Shown here one piece after another: positions 16,594 through 26,983 of a stretch of 64,000 nt of DNA (position 1 is its first letter; each line of letters opens with the position of its first letter). The stretch is from Shinella sp. XGS7 (GTDB lineage: Bacteria > Pseudomonadota > Gammaproteobacteria > Burkholderiales > Burkholderiaceae_C). Under the pieces are notes generated by a model, which did no database searches, had not been told where the DNA came from, and saw nothing but the letters and a program-made list of their open reading frames with translations. The stretch lies in NCBI RefSeq assembly GCF_020535565.1, contig NZ_CP084758.1, positions 4,849,001-4,913,000 of the forward strand, in the 5' to 3' direction. A program made the position numbers and the translations under genes.

Positions 16594-17522
16594 TCAGACC
16601 CGGTCAATGATCTTCTCGCCGAACAGGCCCTGTGGCCTGAAGAGCAGGAAGGCGAGCGCCAACACATAGGCAAACCAGATCTCGATGCCACCACCCAGCA
16701 TGGGGCCGATATAGATCTCGGAGAGCTTCTCGCCCACACCGATGATCAGGCCGCCGATGATGGCGCCGGGCACCGAGGTCAGGCCGCCCAGGATCACCAC
16801 CGGCAGGGCCTTGAGCGCCACCAGGGAGAGCGAGAACTGCACACCCAGCTTGGAGCCCCAGATGATGCCGGCCACCAGGGCCACGAAGCCCGCCACGCTC
16901 CAGACGATGATCCAGATGGTGGACAGCGGAATGCCGATGGACTGGGCCGCCTGGTGGTCGTCCGCCACCGCGCGCAGGGCGCGGCCGGTGGCCGTCTTCT
17001 GGAAGAACAGGGCCAGCAGGATCACCAGGGCCGCGGCGATCAGGGCCGCATACAGGTCTTCCTTGCTGACCAGGATGCCGCCCTGGAACAGGGACTCGGC
17101 CACGATCACCGGATCCTTGGGCATGCCCACATCGATCTTGTAGATGTCGTTGCCGAACAGGGTCTGGCCCAGGCCGTCCAGGAAGTAGGTGATGCCCAGC
17201 GTGGCCATCAGGAGGGTCACGCCCTCCTGGTTGACCAGGCGCGAGAGCGCCAGCTTCTCGATGGAGCAGGCCACCACGATCATCACCAGCATGGCCAGCA
17301 CAAAGGCCGCCAGATTCGCCAGCAGGGGGCTCTGCACCCCGGTCCACTGCGGAATCCATTCGGCAAAGCGCGCCATGGCCAGGGCCGCGAACAGCACCAT
17401 GGCGCCCTGGGCGAAATTGAACACGCCACTGGCCTTGTAGATCAGCACAAAGCCCAGGGCGATCAGGGAGTACAACATGCCGGCCATCAAGCCGCCGATC
17501 AGGGTTTCAAGAAAAATCCCAT
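16594..17522 (-). CDS. livH: Liv-type ABC transporter permease LivH, apparent -1 frameshift at codon 5
   Basis: Permease of about 309 residues, eight hydrophobic segments, with family signatures YSLIALGFVLIYKASGVFNFAQGAMV, ADDHQAAQSIGIP and GGLTSVPGAIIGGLIIGVGEK. The well-placed ATG at 17522 (GAGG upstream) opens a frame that reads MGFFLKP and stops. The reading frame of the rest enters as ...GIFLETLIGG with no ATG, GTG or TTG before ETLIGGLM. One extra T in the T5 run (17512-17516) would give MGFFLETLIGGL, the usual start. Sequencing error, slippage or a real mutation all fit. Rare ATT initiation or start at the internal ATG (LMAGM) are alternatives. Confidence 0.85.
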
Positions 17523-17534
17523 GCCTGACCTCGC

Positions 17535-18320
17535 TCAGTGGCTGGTGCCCAGATAGGCACGGATCACGTCTTCGTTCTGGCGCACCTCGTCGGGGGCGCC
17601 GTCGCCGATCTTCTTGCCGTAGTCCAGCACCACGACCCGGTCGCTGATGTCCATCACCACGCCCATATCGTGCTCGATCAGCACGATGGTGGTGCCGAAC
17701 TCGTCGTTCACGTCCAGGATGAAGCGGCACATGTCCTGCTTCTCCTCCACATTCATGCCGGCCATGGGCTCGTCCAGCAGCAGCACCTGCGGCTCCATGG
17801 CCAGGGCGCGGCCCAGGTCCACGCGCTTTTGCAGACCGTAGGGCAGGCGCCCCACCGGGGTCTTGCGGTAGGCCTGGATCTCCAGGAAGTCGATGATGCG
17901 CTCCACCTTCTCGCGCTGCGCGGTCTCCTCGCGCTCGGCCGGGCCCCAGCGCAGGGCCTGCAGGAAGAGATTGCTCTTCATGTGCAGATTGCGGCCGGTC
18001 ATGATGTTGTCCAGCACGCTCATGCCCTTGAACAAGGCCAGGTTCTGGAAGGTGCGCGCCACGCCCATCTCCGCCACCTGGCGCGAGTTCATGTGCTTGA
18101 AGTGCTGGCCGCGGAAGGTGATCTCGCCCTGCTGCGGCTGGTAGACGCCGTTGATGCAGTTGAGCATGGAGCTCTTGCCCGCGCCGTTGGGGCCGATGAT
18201 GGCGCGGATCTCGTGCTCGCGCACATTGAAGCTGATGTCGGTCAGCGCCTTCACGCCGCCAAAGCTCAGCGAGATGTTCTTCACGTCGAGGATGACCTCG
18301 CCGATCTTCTTCTCCGCCAT
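17535..18320 (-). CDS. livG: Liv-type ABC transporter ATPase LivG
   Basis: ATPase subunit of the HAAT importer, 261 residues. Walker A is IIGPNGAGKSSMLNCI (about 41-56), then RTFQNLALFKGMSVLDNIM with the Q-loop; the signature region reads LPYGLQKRVDLGRALAM and Walker B is VLLLDEPMAGMNVEEKQDM with IEHDMGVVMDISDRVVVLDYG. LPYGLQKR in place of LSGGQ is seen in LivG proteins linked to acyl-CoA synthetases. ATG 18320 overlaps the synthetase stop as TGATG. Confidence 0.94.
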   Translation of the reverse strand: MAEKKIGEVILDVKNISLSFGGVKALTDISFNVREHEIRAIIGPNGAGKSSMLNCINGVYQPQQGEITFRGQHFKHMNSRQVAEMGVARTFQNLALFKGMSVLDNIMTGRNLHMKSNLFLQALRWGPAEREETAQREKVERIIDFLEIQAYRKTPVGRLPYGLQKRVDLGRALAMEPQVLLLDEPMAGMNVEEKQDMCRFILDVNDEFGTTIVLIEHDMGVVMDISDRVVVLDYGKKIGDGAPDEVRQNEDVIRAYLGTSH

Positions 18321-20281
18321 CACGCAGCCCTCTTCACCGCGGGGAAGACCCGCACATCGACGATCTTCAGGTCCGCCGATACGCTGCCCGTGCGCCCGTC
18401 CTCGAACTTGACCGCGGTCTCGATGAACTGGGAGCTGCGGCCGGCGTAGAGCGCCTCGATCAGCACGCCGTACTTCTCGGCAATGGCGCCGCGGCGCACC
18501 TTGCGGGTGCGGGTGAGCTCGCCGTCGTCGGCGTCCAGCTCCTTGTGCAGCACCAGGAAGCGGGTGATCTGGCTGCCGGCCAGGCGCTCGTCCTGGGCCA
18601 GGTCGGCATTGACCTTCTCCACGCAGTCGCGGATCAGCTCGTAGACCTCGGGCTTGCCGGCCAGATCGGTGTAGCCGGCATAGGGCAGGTTGCGGCGCTC
18701 GGCCCAGTTGCCCACGGCCTCGAAGTCGATATTGATGAAGGCGCAGACGCGGTCGCGCTGGTCGCCGAAGGCCACCGCCTCCTTGATGTGGGAGAAGAAC
18801 TTGAGCTTGTTCTCCACATACTTGGGCGCGAACATGGCGCCGTCGAACACGCCACCGCGCAGGCGGCCCACGTCCTTGGCGCGGTCGATGATCTTCAGAT
18901 GCCCGCCGGCATCGATGAAGCCGGCGTCCCCCGTGTGGTACCAGCCATCGGCGGTGAGCACCTCGGCGGTGGCGGCCTCGTTCTTGTAATAGCCCTTGAG
19001 CAGCCCGGGCGAGCGCACCAGGATCTCGCCGTTGTCGGCCAGCTTGATCTCCACGCCCTCGATGGGCACGCCCACCGTGTCGGCCTTGGCCTCGTGGTCG
19101 GGCTGCAGGCACACAAACACCGCGGTCTCGGTGGAGCCGTAGAGCTGCTTGAGGTTGATGCCGATGCTGCGGTAGAAGCTGAACAGATCGGGGCCTATGG
19201 CCTCGCCCGCCGTGTAGGCCACGCGCACCCGGGACAGGCCCAGGGTGTTGCGCAGCGGCCCGTAGATCAGCACATTGCCCAGGGCATATTTGAAGCGATC
19301 CAGCGCGCCCACCGCCTGGCCGTCCATCAGGGCCGGGCCCACGCGGCGCGCCAGGGTCATGCAGCGGCCGAAGAGCCAGCGCTTGAACGCGCCGGCGTCC
19401 TCCATGCGGATCATCACGCTGGTCAGCAGGCCCTCGAAGACCCGCGGCGGCGCGAAGTAGTAGGTGGGGCCGATCTCCTTCATGTCGATGGAGACGGTGC
19501 TGGCCGACTCGGGGCAGTTCACCACATAGCCGCAGGCCAGCCACTGGGCATAGCTGAAGATGTTCTGGCCGATCCAGGCCGGGGGCAGATAGGCCAGCAC
19601 CTCCTCGCGCTCGCTGAGCTTGTCGAAGCGCATGCCGGCCCGCGCCCGGTCGATCAGGGTGGCGTGGGTGTGGACCACGCCCTTGGGGTTGCCCGTGGTG
19701 CCCGAGGTGAAGAACATGGCGGCCACGTCCTCCGGCCGGCCGGCCTGCACCTGGGCCTCGAAGAAGCCCTGGTGCTGCTGGGCGTGGCGGCGGCCGCGCT
19801 CGCGCAGCTCGTCCAGCGAAGCCAGGCCCGCCTCGCGGTAATTGCGCAGGCCGCGCGCATCGTCGAACCAGATATGGCCCAGGCGCGGACACTGCTCGCG
19901 GATCTCCAGCAGCTTGTCCACCTGCTCCTGGTCCTCCACCACGGCGAAGGCCACCTCGGCATTGTTGAGCGGGTAGGCAAATTCGGCGGCCACCGCGTCC
20001 TGGTAGAGCGGCACCGGAATCGCACCCAGGGACTGGGCGGCCAGCATGGCGGCATAAAGCCGCGGCCGGTTCTCGCCCACCACCACCAGGTGCTGGCCGC
20101 GGCTCAGGCCGGCATCGGCCAGGCCATGGGCCAGTTCACGCACCAGGGCCGCCAGCTGTGCCCAGCTGAGGGTCTGCCAGATGCCGTATTCCTTCTCGCG
20201 CAGTGCCGGGGCGTCGGGACGCCGGGCCGCATGCTCGAGCAAGAGCTGGGGAAAAGTCTGCGCTGCTGCTGTCGTCGCCAC
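18320..20281 (-). CDS. Long-chain acyl-CoA synthetase-type AMP-dependent ligase
   Basis: Adenylate-forming enzyme that would activate a carboxylic acid to its CoA thioester. It has 653 residues. ATP loop MFFTSGTTGNPKGVVHTH at about 191-208, YGSTETAVF, WYHTGDAGFID and the C-terminal catalytic-lysine region LTRTRKVRRGAIAEKYG are intact. It starts with GTG behind CAGGAGAC. As first gene of the operon with livG-livH-livM-receptor-livF it probably activates what the transporter imports; aromatic or medium/long acids are the likely class (inference). The promoter region holds a perfect palindrome shared with a divergent Crp-type gene. Confidence 0.92.
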   Translation of the reverse strand: MATTAAAQTFPQLLLEHAARRPDAPALREKEYGIWQTLSWAQLAALVRELAHGLADAGLSRGQHLVVVGENRPRLYAAMLAAQSLGAIPVPLYQDAVAAEFAYPLNNAEVAFAVVEDQEQVDKLLEIREQCPRLGHIWFDDARGLRNYREAGLASLDELRERGRRHAQQHQGFFEAQVQAGRPEDVAAMFFTSGTTGNPKGVVHTHATLIDRARAGMRFDKLSEREEVLAYLPPAWIGQNIFSYAQWLACGYVVNCPESASTVSIDMKEIGPTYYFAPPRVFEGLLTSVMIRMEDAGAFKRWLFGRCMTLARRVGPALMDGQAVGALDRFKYALGNVLIYGPLRNTLGLSRVRVAYTAGEAIGPDLFSFYRSIGINLKQLYGSTETAVFVCLQPDHEAKADTVGVPIEGVEIKLADNGEILVRSPGLLKGYYKNEAATAEVLTADGWYHTGDAGFIDAGGHLKIIDRAKDVGRLRGGVFDGAMFAPKYVENKLKFFSHIKEAVAFGDQRDRVCAFINIDFEAVGNWAERRNLPYAGYTDLAGKPEVYELIRDCVEKVNADLAQDERLAGSQITRFLVLHKELDADDGELTRTRKVRRGAIAEKYGVLIEALYAGRSSQFIETAVKFEDGRTGSVSADLKIVDVRVFPAVKRAA

Positions 20282-20369
20282 CGCTGTCTCCTGTACGGTG
20301 CATGGCGCCCATCTGCGGGGCGTCTCATGCTGGACTTGAAGCCATGGTAGGCGGGACTTTGACGCTGTG

Positions 20370-20387
20370 TTGTCGTTAGAACGACAA
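20370..20387. promoter_or_regulatory. 18-bp palindrome, candidate Crp/Fnr-type operator
   Basis: TTGTCGTTAGAACGACAA is a perfect inverted repeat (8-bp arms, 2-base centre) in the 164-base divergent gap. The layout TTGTC-N8-GACAA resembles Crp/Fnr-family sites in spacing but not exact sequence. It lies 89 bases from the synthetase start and 59 from the regulator start, so it could control both. Confidence 0.7.
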
Positions 20388-20445
20388 TCCTAGGGTCTCT
20401 CCGGGGGCGAGCTAACCCGGAGCCCCAATCCGGTGCTTTCTGCCC

Positions 20446-21210
20446 ATGCTTGACGCCATGAGCGCGATCGGCCTCCCCTTTCCCCCGCCCCTGGTGGCGC
20501 CGCTGCGCCAGCGCGCCCGGGCGGCCACGGCCGCCGAGCTGGCCGCCATTCCCTGGCTGCAGGTGCTGGATGCCGAGCAGCGCCGCCAGGCCGTGGCCCA
20601 GCTGCAGGTGGCCGATGCCGAGGTGGGCGAGCGCGTCTGCCGCATCGGCAAGCCGGCCAGCTACTGGTTCGGCGTGGTGGACGGGCTCTTGAAGATGAGC
20701 AATGACGACAGCACCGGCCAGGCCATCACCTTCACCGGCGTGCCGCCCGGCGGCTGGTTCGGCGAAGGCACCCTGCTCAAGCGCGAGGCCTACCGCTACA
20801 ACATCCAGGTGCTGCGAAAAAGCGTGGTGGCCGGCCTGCCGCTGGAGACCTTCCATCAGCTGCTGGAGCAGAGCATCGGCTTCAACCGCTTTGTGCTGAA
20901 CCAGCTCAACGAGCGCCTGGGCCAGTTCATCGCCGCGCGCGAGACCGACCGCATCGGCAACCCCGATGTGCGCGTGGCCCGCAATCTGGCCGCCCTCTTC
21001 CATCCCCTGCTCTACCCCGGCGTGGGCCGCATGCTGCGCATCACCCAGCAGGAGCTGGCCTATCTGGTGGGCCTGTCGCGCCAGCGGGTCAACGAGGCGC
21101 TCAAGCGCCTGCAGCAGCAGGGCCTGATCAGCGTGGAATATGGCGGGGTGCGGGTGCTGGACCTGCAGGGCCTGCGCAGCTTCTTCCCGGCGGACGCGGT
21201 CTCAGCCTAG
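20446..21210 (+). CDS. Crp/Fnr-family transcription regulator
   Basis: DNA-binding regulator of 254 residues (ATG 20461 gives 249). An N-terminal cyclic-nucleotide-binding-like beta barrel covers about residues 45-150 (VCRIGKPASYWFGVVDGLLKMSND, VPPGGWFGEGTLLKREAYRY). The C-terminal winged helix is ITQQELAYLVGLSRQRVNEALKRLQQQGLISVEYGGVRVLD. No Cys cluster of Fnr is present, so it is not an iron-sulfur sensor. It is divergent from the acyl-CoA synthetase/liv operon and likely its regulator. The convergent deacylase gene overlaps its 3' end by 9 bases. Confidence 0.9.
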   Translation: MLDAMSAIGLPFPPPLVAPLRQRARAATAAELAAIPWLQVLDAEQRRQAVAQLQVADAEVGERVCRIGKPASYWFGVVDGLLKMSNDDSTGQAITFTGVPPGGWFGEGTLLKREAYRYNIQVLRKSVVAGLPLETFHQLLEQSIGFNRFVLNQLNERLGQFIAARETDRIGNPDVRVARNLAALFHPLLYPGVGRMLRITQQELAYLVGLSRQRVNEALKRLQQQGLISVEYGGVRVLDLQGLRSFFPADAVSA

Positions 21211-22635
21211 GCCGCGCCGCAGCGGCCGGCCGGCGCGGGCCAGGGTGCCCGGCGCGCCCTCGGCGTAGGCCTGCTCGCCATTGACGAAGACATGGGCAAT
21301 GCCCTCGGCGCGGCGCAGCGGTGCCTCGAAGCTGGCCAGATCCTGCACGCGCTCGGGATCGAAGACGGTGATGTCCGCCGCCCAGCCCGCGCGCAGCTCG
21401 CCGCGCTCCTTCAGGCGGAACTGGCGGGCCGAGAGGCCGGTCATGCGGTGCACCACCTCCTCCAGGCTGAACAGGCCCTGCTCGCGCCAGTAGCGCGCCA
21501 GCACCCGCGGAAAGGCGCCCCACAGGCGCGGATGCGGGTGGCGGTCATGCGGCAGGCCGTCGGAGCCGATCATGGTCAGGCGGTGCGCCAGCACGCGCTT
21601 CACATCGGCCTCGTGCATCTGGAAGTAGCAGGCCCCGCCGGGCTGCAGGCGCCGGCAGGCCGCCTTCTGGTCCACGCCCCATTCGGCCGCAATATCGGCC
21701 AGGCTGCGGCCGCTCATCTCGGGGTAGCTGTCGGACCAGGTCAGCAGCACCTCGATCACGCCGTCCACCAGGTCCTCGCGCAGCACGGTGGAGCCGGCCA
21801 GATAGGGATACACATCCAGGCCCACGGCCTGGCGCGCGGCGAAGGCATCGATCAGGGGCAGGGTCTCCTGCGTGCGGCCCCAGTTGGCCGGACCGGCGCA
21901 TTTGTGGTGCGAGAAGATCAGGGGCACGCCGGCCGCAAAGGCGGTGTCGGCCGCCTCGTGCATGGCCTCCAGGATGGCGGCCATCTCGTCGCGCAGATGC
22001 GTGGCATAGACCCCGCCGTGGCGCGCCACCACCCGGGCCAGGGCCAGCACCTCGGTGGCCGGCGCCGCGGCCGCGGGCTGGTAGAACAGGCCCGAGGACA
22101 GGCCTTGCGCGCCCTCGGCCAGGGCCCGGTCCAGCAGGGCCTCCATGCGCGCCAGCTCGGCCGGTGTGGCGGGCCGGCTCACATCGTCCAGGCAGGCAAA
22201 GCGCAGGGCCGTGTGGCCGATCAGGGAGACCACATTCACCGCCGGCCGGGCCTCGGCCAGCGCCGCCTGGTAGGCCGCGAAGCTCTCGAAGCGGAAGGCC
22301 GTGCGCCCCAGCAGGTTCAGCGGCGGCGGCGGATCCTGGGTGCGCAGCGGCACCACCGAGATGCCGCAGTTGCCCGCCACCACGGTGGTGATGCCCTGGG
22401 AGATCTTGGGCAGGCAGTCGGGCTGCTCGAGCGTCAGGGCATCGTCATGCGTGTGCACATCGATGAAGCCGGGGGCCACCACCAGGCCGGCGCAGTCGAT
22501 CACCCGCGGCGCCGCCGGCAGGGCTTCGGCGATGGCGGCGATGCGGCCTCCGCGCAGCAGCACATCGCCGCGCCAGGCCGGCGTGCTGCCCGAGCCGTCG
22601 ACGATCAGGCCGCCCTTGAGCAGGGTCTCAGTCAT
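21202..22635 (-). CDS. N-acyl-D-amino-acid deacylase (D-aminoacylase)
   Basis: Amidohydrolase-superfamily enzyme releasing D-amino acids from N-acyl-D-amino acids. It has 477 residues, the family length. Metal and catalytic residues are seen in PGFIDVHTHDD (HxH, about 60-70), GNCGIS (bridging Cys of the D-aminoacylase group), ATHLRDE, FSHHK and MIGSDGLPHDRHPHPRLWG with the catalytic Asp. It overlaps the rpiR gene by 8 bases as last gene of the dipeptide-transporter operon. Confidence 0.93.
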   Translation of the reverse strand: MTETLLKGGLIVDGSGSTPAWRGDVLLRGGRIAAIAEALPAAPRVIDCAGLVVAPGFIDVHTHDDALTLEQPDCLPKISQGITTVVAGNCGISVVPLRTQDPPPPLNLLGRTAFRFESFAAYQAALAEARPAVNVVSLIGHTALRFACLDDVSRPATPAELARMEALLDRALAEGAQGLSSGLFYQPAAAAPATEVLALARVVARHGGVYATHLRDEMAAILEAMHEAADTAFAAGVPLIFSHHKCAGPANWGRTQETLPLIDAFAARQAVGLDVYPYLAGSTVLREDLVDGVIEVLLTWSDSYPEMSGRSLADIAAEWGVDQKAACRRLQPGGACYFQMHEADVKRVLAHRLTMIGSDGLPHDRHPHPRLWGAFPRVLARYWREQGLFSLEEVVHRMTGLSARQFRLKERGELRAGWAADITVFDPERVQDLASFEAPLRRAEGIAHVFVNGEQAYAEGAPGTLARAGRPLRRGLG

Positions 22636-23536
22636 TGGGCACCTGCCAGTTGAGCAGCGGATGGTCGTGGGTGTCGATGCCGTGGCGCTGCAGCACCTCG
22701 CGCACGCTCTTGAGCCGGTGCACGGCCGGCTCGCCGATGGCCTTGGCGATCAGCACGGTCAGCACCTCGATGGCCGTGAGGTGGGCCAGATAGGCCTCGG
22801 TGCCCACATGCATGGTGGCATCGTCCGGCACCTTGAGGCCCAGCACGATGTCGGCATTGGCCGCCAGCTTGGTGCCGGGCTGGGTGAGCGCGATCACGGT
22901 GGCCCCCTGGGCCCGCGCCACGGCCACGGCCTCCAGCAGCAAGGGCATGCCACCCACATGGGAGATGGCGATCACCACGCCGCCCGGCCCCTGGGTGGCG
23001 GCGGCCAGCAGCTGGGAGTGGAAGTCCGACCAGGCGTTGGACACCAGACCCAGGCGGAACAGCCGCGCGTGCAGATCGGCGGCCATGAAGTTGGAGGTGG
23101 CGCCCACGGCCAGGGCGTCGATGCGCGTGGCCCGGGCGATGGCCTGGGCCGCGGCGTCCAGGGCCTGGGCGTCGAACTGCTGGGCCAGGCCGGCAATGGT
23201 GCCGGCGGCGCTGCGCGAGATCTTGCCGGCCACCTGCTCGGTCGTGTCCTCCAGCTGCACGCGGCGGTGCAGGGGCGAGCCGCCCACGGCCAGCTCCTGG
23301 GCCAGGGCCAGCTTGAACTCGCGCAGGCCCGCAAAGCCCAGATCACGGCAGGCCCGCATGATGGTGGGCACCGAAGAGGCGCTGCGCGCTGCCAGCTGCT
23401 CGAAGCTTTCGGCCAGCACGCGCTCCGGGTCTTCCAGCATCAGCGCGAAGATGGCGCGCCGTGCGGCCGGTGCCGTCTGCTGCGCCTCGGCAATGGTGCT
23501 CATCAGGCCCTTGTGGCCGGCCTTGCTGCTGCTCAT
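22628..23536 (-). CDS. RpiR-family transcription regulator (HTH plus SIS domain)
   Basis: Regulator of 302 residues. The N-terminal HTH_6 domain (about 10-85) reads ESFEQLAARSASSVPTIMRACRDLGFAGLREFKLALAQELA, and a SIS sugar-isomerase-like sensor domain follows (about 130-270: VGATSNFMAADLHARLFRLGL, VIAISHVGGMPLLLEAVAVARAQGATVIALT). It lies inside the operon between the PLP enzyme (1-base gap) and the deacylase, and is the obvious candidate for binding the TGAAA-N5-TTTCA palindromes before dppA. Its ligand is probably a pathway intermediate (inference). Confidence 0.92.
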   Translation of the reverse strand: MSSSKAGHKGLMSTIAEAQQTAPAARRAIFALMLEDPERVLAESFEQLAARSASSVPTIMRACRDLGFAGLREFKLALAQELAVGGSPLHRRVQLEDTTEQVAGKISRSAAGTIAGLAQQFDAQALDAAAQAIARATRIDALAVGATSNFMAADLHARLFRLGLVSNAWSDFHSQLLAAATQGPGGVVIAISHVGGMPLLLEAVAVARAQGATVIALTQPGTKLAANADIVLGLKVPDDATMHVGTEAYLAHLTAIEVLTVLIAKAIGEPAVHRLKSVREVLQRHGIDTHDHPLLNWQVPND

Positions 23537-23537
23537 G

Positions 23538-24839
23538 TCAGAAATGGGTCAGGACCGCGTCGCTGACGCGGTAGTCGTTCTCGACGATGGGCAGCCAGCT
23601 CCATTTGTCGAAGGTGGTGCAGGGATGCGAGATGCCCAGGCCCAGGCGGTCACCCACCTGGGGGCCCTGGGCCAGCGCGGGATCCCAGCGCAGATAGGCA
23701 TGCTGGTCGTTCAGGCCGGTGATGCGCCAGGCGGCCGGTGCGGCCAGGGGTGCGTCGCGGCTGTCCAGCGGCGCATGCCAGACGGGCATGGGCAGTTCCA
23801 GGTCGTAGGAGATGTCGCGCCGGCCCACGGCCAGGATGGCCAGGCCCGGCTCGGGGCAGGACTGCACCAGAGCCCAGACCTCCAGCGCGCTCCGCAGCCC
23901 GTCGTGGATGCACAGGCGCTGGTCCACCAGGGCCACCAAGCGCTTGTAGTTGCCATGATCGTGGGTGATGTAGCAGCCCGAGCGCAGCAGGCCCAGCACC
24001 GGCCGCTGAGCGCCCAGGCGCGGGCGCAGCGCCCCGGCCACCAGATCGAAGATGCCGGAGCCGCCGGCCGAGACGATCACCGGCTCGTCGGCCGCCACCT
24101 CGAACCAGCCGCGCTCCGCGCAGACCTCGGCCACCGCGCGCAGCCGCGCCATCAGGGCCTCGGCATAAGCCGTGTCGGCCGCGCTCTCGCCCTTGGCGCC
24201 CAGGCCCTCGTAGCACTCGATGCCCACCAGGCGAAAGCCCGGCGCGGCATGCAGATGCTCGGCCAGGGCCAGGGCCTCGTCCTGCTCGCGGGTGCCGGTG
24301 CGGCCGCCCGGCACGCCGATCTCCAGCAGCACCTCGAAGACCGGGGCCTGGGCCTTGGCCTGACGCGCCTGCCAGCGCTCGATCAGGGCGCACTGGGCCA
24401 GGGAGTCGACCAGGAAGACCACGCGCAGATCGCTGTGCTGCTTCAGCAGCGCCGCCAGGCCGGCCAGATCGGCCTCGCTGCAGACCTGGTTGGCGATGAT
24501 GGCGCGACGCAGGCCGCTGGCCACGCCCACGGCCAGCTGCTTGATGGTGGCGAAGCTGATGCCCCAGGCGCCGGCATCGAGCTGGCGCCGGAAGAGCTGG
24601 GGACTCATGGTGGTCTTGCCATGCGGGGCCAGGGCGATGCCCTGGCTCTGCACATAGTCCTGCATCCAGCGCACGTTGTGCTCCAGGGCCTCGCGCTTGA
24701 TCACGGCCAGGGGCAGGGGCAGATCGCCGGCCAGCACATTCCATTGCTTGACCGGCAAGTCGGCCAGTGCCAGGGGCGGCTCGGTCAGGGGAAAGCCTTT
24801 CAGCGCGGCACTCAGAACGACATCGGTGGATACCGTCAT
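23538..24839 (-). CDS. D-serine dehydratase / D-threonine aldolase-like PLP enzyme
   Basis: Fold-III (alanine-racemase-type) PLP enzyme of 433 residues. The PLP Lys is in APHGKTTMSPQLF (about residue 75). The C-terminal metal site is LGISHPCTTFDKW with His-x-Cys, the zinc pair of eukaryote-type D-serine dehydratase, rather than the His-x-Asp of D-threonine aldolase. GGSGIFDLVAG and LLRSGCYITHDHGNY line the phosphate side. It would deaminate or cleave D-hydroxy amino acids made available by the deacylase. The products of such dehydratases include reactive enamines, which fits the divergent ridA. Confidence 0.88.
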   Translation of the reverse strand: MTVSTDVVLSAALKGFPLTEPPLALADLPVKQWNVLAGDLPLPLAVIKREALEHNVRWMQDYVQSQGIALAPHGKTTMSPQLFRRQLDAGAWGISFATIKQLAVGVASGLRRAIIANQVCSEADLAGLAALLKQHSDLRVVFLVDSLAQCALIERWQARQAKAQAPVFEVLLEIGVPGGRTGTREQDEALALAEHLHAAPGFRLVGIECYEGLGAKGESAADTAYAEALMARLRAVAEVCAERGWFEVAADEPVIVSAGGSGIFDLVAGALRPRLGAQRPVLGLLRSGCYITHDHGNYKRLVALVDQRLCIHDGLRSALEVWALVQSCPEPGLAILAVGRRDISYDLELPMPVWHAPLDSRDAPLAAPAAWRITGLNDQHAYLRWDPALAQGPQVGDRLGLGISHPCTTFDKWSWLPIVENDYRVSDAVLTHF

Positions 24840-24902
24840 ATCAATTGCCTCGCTTGTTCTTTACGGACAGGTCTGGCGCCGGGCTCAGATCAAGCCCAGC
24901 GA

Positions 24903-24977
24903 CGCCCGCGGATCCGGCTTCGCCGGTCCGCCGGGTGTGCCCCCTTGAGGGGGCGCGCGAAGCGCGTAGGGGGTGGT
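24903..24977 (+). repeat. Dispersed GC-rich repeat, copy 3
   Basis: GGATCCGGCTTCGCCGGTCC, then GCCCCCTTGAGGGGGC, then GCGCGAAGCGCG and TAGGGGGTGG. It ends one base before the dppF stop and fills most of the gap to the PLP-enzyme gene, so it lies inside the operon. Confidence 0.8.
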
Positions 24978-25957
24978 TCATACAAAAAGCTCCTGGCGCC
25001 AGCAGGCGGAAAACCGGCCGGGGCGCACTTCGGTCAAGGGGGGCACGCTCACGGCGCAGAGCGCCTCGGCATGGGGGCAGCGGGTGCGGAACACGCAGCC
25101 CGAGGGCGGGTTGATGGGACTGGGAATATCACCCTGCAGCGGCACCGGCCGGTGCGGGGCCTCGGGGTCGGGCTGGGGCGAGGCCGCCAGCAGCGCGCGA
25201 GTGTAGGGGTGCAGGGGCTGCTCGTAGAGGGCGCGGGTCTCGGCCACCTCCATCACCCGGCCCAGATAGAGCACCACCACGCGGTCGCAGAGGTACTCCA
25301 CCACGTCCAGGTCGTGGGAGATGAAGAGCATGGTGAGCTTGAAGCGCTCGCGCAGCTCCATCAGCAGATTCACCACCTGGGACTGGATGGACACGTCCAG
25401 GGCCGACAGCGGCTCGTCGGCCACGATGAACTCCGGCTCCACCGCCAGCGCACGCGCCACGCCGATGCGCTGGCGCTGGCCGCCGCTGAACTCATGCGGA
25501 TAGCGCGTCCCGTGCTCGGGTCGCAGGCCCACCAGGCTCAGCAGCTCGGCAATGCGCGCCGCGCGCGCCTCGCGGCCCTTGGCCAGGCCATGGGTGTCCA
25601 GGGCCTCGCCCAGGATGTCGGCGATGCGCATCTTGGGGTTCAGGCTGGCATAGGGGTCCTGGAAGATGATCTGCAGCTTGCGGCGCAGCTCGCGCATGCG
25701 GCGGGCGCCGACCTGGGCAATGTCCTCGCCGCGGTAGAGCACCTGGCCGGCCGTGGGCTCGATCAGGCGCAGCACGCTGCGGCCCAGGGTGCTCTTGCCC
25801 GAGCCGGACTCGCCCACCAGGCCCAGGGTCTCGCCGGGACGGATGGCGAAGCTCACATCGTCCACCGCCCGCACGGGCTGCTTCTTCGGGTCGCCGAAGT
25901 AGCGCTTGAGGTGGCGCACCTCGATCAGGGGTGGCTGCTGTTCTTGTTCGTGGACCA

Positions 25958-25958
<1 letters not shown>
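24978..25958 (-). CDS. Oligo/dipeptide ABC transporter ATPase DppF-like
   Basis: Second ATPase of a peptide/opine/nickel-type importer, 326 residues. Walker A is [16 protein letters not shown] (about 46-61), signature [22 protein letters not shown], Walker [17 protein letters not shown], plus the C-terminal oligopeptide-transporter domain with the four-Cys pattern [15 protein letters not shown]...FSACW. ATG 25958 overlaps the dppD stop; a GTG at 25961 is also in frame. Confidence 0.93.
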
Positions 25959-26979
<1,021 letters not shown>

Positions 26980-26983
<4 letters not shown>

